A DNA stretch of 5,564 nucleotides, from NCBI GenBank assembly GCA_014384545.1, contig JACNFQ010000095.1, positions 1-5,564 on the forward strand, given 5' to 3'. Below are positions 4,901-5,564 of the stretch, in pieces. A model generated the notes under the pieces. That model saw nothing but the letters and a program-made list of their open reading frames with translations, was not told the origin of the DNA and made no database searches. A program made the position numbers and the translations under genes. Source of the DNA: a bacterium. GTDB lineage: Bacteria; UBP7; UBA6624. How positions within the stretch are numbered: the first letter of the stretch is position 1; each line of letters starts with the position of its first letter.

Positions 4901-5564
4901 AAAGGTTTGCTTCTAGGTTGTTTCCCTCAGTCAGAGACATCTCAGTTCCCCGCACGATCGCCTCTAAGCTGTTCTGTACAGCCACGGGAGCAACACCAGC
5001 AATAGTCCTAGCTATCTCAAAAGCACACTCCAAAACCGCCCCATGGCTCTTTTCAGGATGAGGAACCTTTCTCTTCTTCCCCTTGTGCTCACCCTCAATC
5101 CAATCCTCAATCTCCACCACCGAATTCAGCAACCCCATTGCTAGAGCTTCTTTTGCCGAAAACATTCGACCAGTAAGGACCATTTCGCACGCCTTGGCGC
5201 GTCCCACCAACCGTGTCAGACGTTGGGTTCCCCCCATACCAGGCATCAATCCCAACTTGACTTCTGGTTGCCCAAAAAGGCTGGTCTGGGTAGCCACCCG
5301 CATATGACAAGCCATAGCGAGTTCGTTTCCCCCTCCCAAGCAGAATCCATGAATCGCTGCAATGACGGGGACAGGAAAGTGCTCAATACGATCTGCCAGC
5401 CGCTGTCCCTTTAGGGCGAATGCCTTCCCTTCAACTGCTCCCATAGAGGACATCTGACCGATATCAGCACCCGCGACAAAAGCTCTTCCGCCAGCACCTG
5501 TCAAGATGATGGCGGGAGCCCCACCCTCCCGACGGGACATTTTCCTCCCTTCGGGGGGCGGCCC
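4815..5564 (-). CDS. Enoyl-CoA hydratase/isomerase family protein (5' end probably outside the window)
   Basis: This is a crotonase-fold enzyme, most likely hydrating trans-2-enoyl-CoA in beta-oxidation or a related acyl-CoA pathway in the cytoplasm. Numbering from the ATG at 5540: LTGAGGRAFVAGADIGQM (13-30) holds the first oxyanion-hole segment. IHGFCLGGGNELAMAC (63-78) holds the second, with catalytic Glu73. FGQPEVKLGLMPGMGGTQRL (89-108) carries the second catalytic Glu93. The C-terminus EGTTAFLEKRPPRF (225-238) is the usual one. Both glutamates point to a hydratase rather than a pure isomerase; the exact substrate cannot be read. A charged stretch at about 146-168 looks like an insertion. 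The first 45 or so residues of the family (LNRP region, CoA binding) are missing, and the frame stays open from 5540 to the edge, so the true start is probably beyond 5564. ATG 5540 with GGGAGG before it is the alternative. The stop (4815-4817) lies within the 5' reading frame of the cytochrome gene. Confidence 0.9.
   Translation of the reverse strand, partial: GPPPEGRKMSRREGGAPAIILTGAGGRAFVAGADIGQMSSMGAVEGKAFALKGQRLADRIEHFPVPVIAAIHGFCLGGGNELAMACHMRVATQTSLFGQPEVKLGLMPGMGGTQRLTRLVGRAKACEMVLTGRMFSAKEALAMGLLNSVVEIEDWIEGEHKGKKRKVPHPEKSHGAVLECAFEIARTIAGVAPVAVQNSLEAIVRGTEMSLTEGNNLEANLFGLLFSTSDQVEGTTAFLEKRPPRFTGE

Noticed and set aside
5543-5560. GC-rich self-complementary stretch at the right edge as a terminator of an upstream gene.
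   Set aside because: It lies in the open frame of the hydratase, has only a 3-4 base stem and no U-tract; an edge effect is as likely.

Overview
The window carries eight genes, all on the minus strand, packed almost without gaps. Read in the direction of transcription (right to left) they are: an enoyl-CoA hydratase/isomerase family gene cut by the right edge; a secreted tetraheme c-type cytochrome lipoprotein; then the conserved bacterial cluster rpsB, tsf, pyrH, frr, uppS and cdsA, with cdsA cut by the left edge. Both ends are open genes, so the piece is an internal genomic fragment with no visible boundary, mobile element, RNA gene, CRISPR array or clear terminator.

Organism: the rpsB-tsf-pyrH-frr-uppS-cdsA order is bacterial and chromosomal. 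EF-Ts is the short form (about 200 residues), unlike the roughly 280-residue protein of Escherichia coli. A lipoprotein signal followed by four CXXCH haem sites suggests a bacterium that exports c-type cytochromes, probably diderm. Base composition is close to balanced, with slightly more than half G+C by eye. Several core proteins carry unusual residues at conserved positions (PyrH LSGG, UppS NYSGQ, S2 RWPGG), which points to a lineage distant from the model organisms. I cannot name the phylum from the sequence alone.

Layout: 5564-4815 enoyl-CoA hydratase; 4900 (or 4810)-3626 cytochrome lipoprotein; a 52-base gap; 3573-2797 rpsB; 2800-2192 tsf (ATGA overlap with rpsB); 2232 (or 2214)-1498 pyrH, starting inside tsf on a non-ATG codon; 1501-941 frr (ATGA overlap with pyrH); a 53-base gap with a small hairpin; 887-198 uppS; 211-1 cdsA, overlapping uppS by 14 bases. 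The right-hand half of the core cluster serves translation (ribosomal protein S2, elongation factor Ts, ribosome recycling factor). pyrH makes UDP for RNA, DNA and envelope precursors, and uppS and cdsA make the lipid carrier and phospholipid precursor of the envelope.

The least ordinary part is the cytochrome lipoprotein. Its N-terminal half looks like a UshA/5'-nucleotidase-type metallophosphoesterase fold whose metal-binding residues have been lost and which carries a Cys-Gly-Cys motif. Its C-terminal half is a tetraheme cytochrome module. Nothing here proves a new system; that protein and its odd start codon are the best leads.
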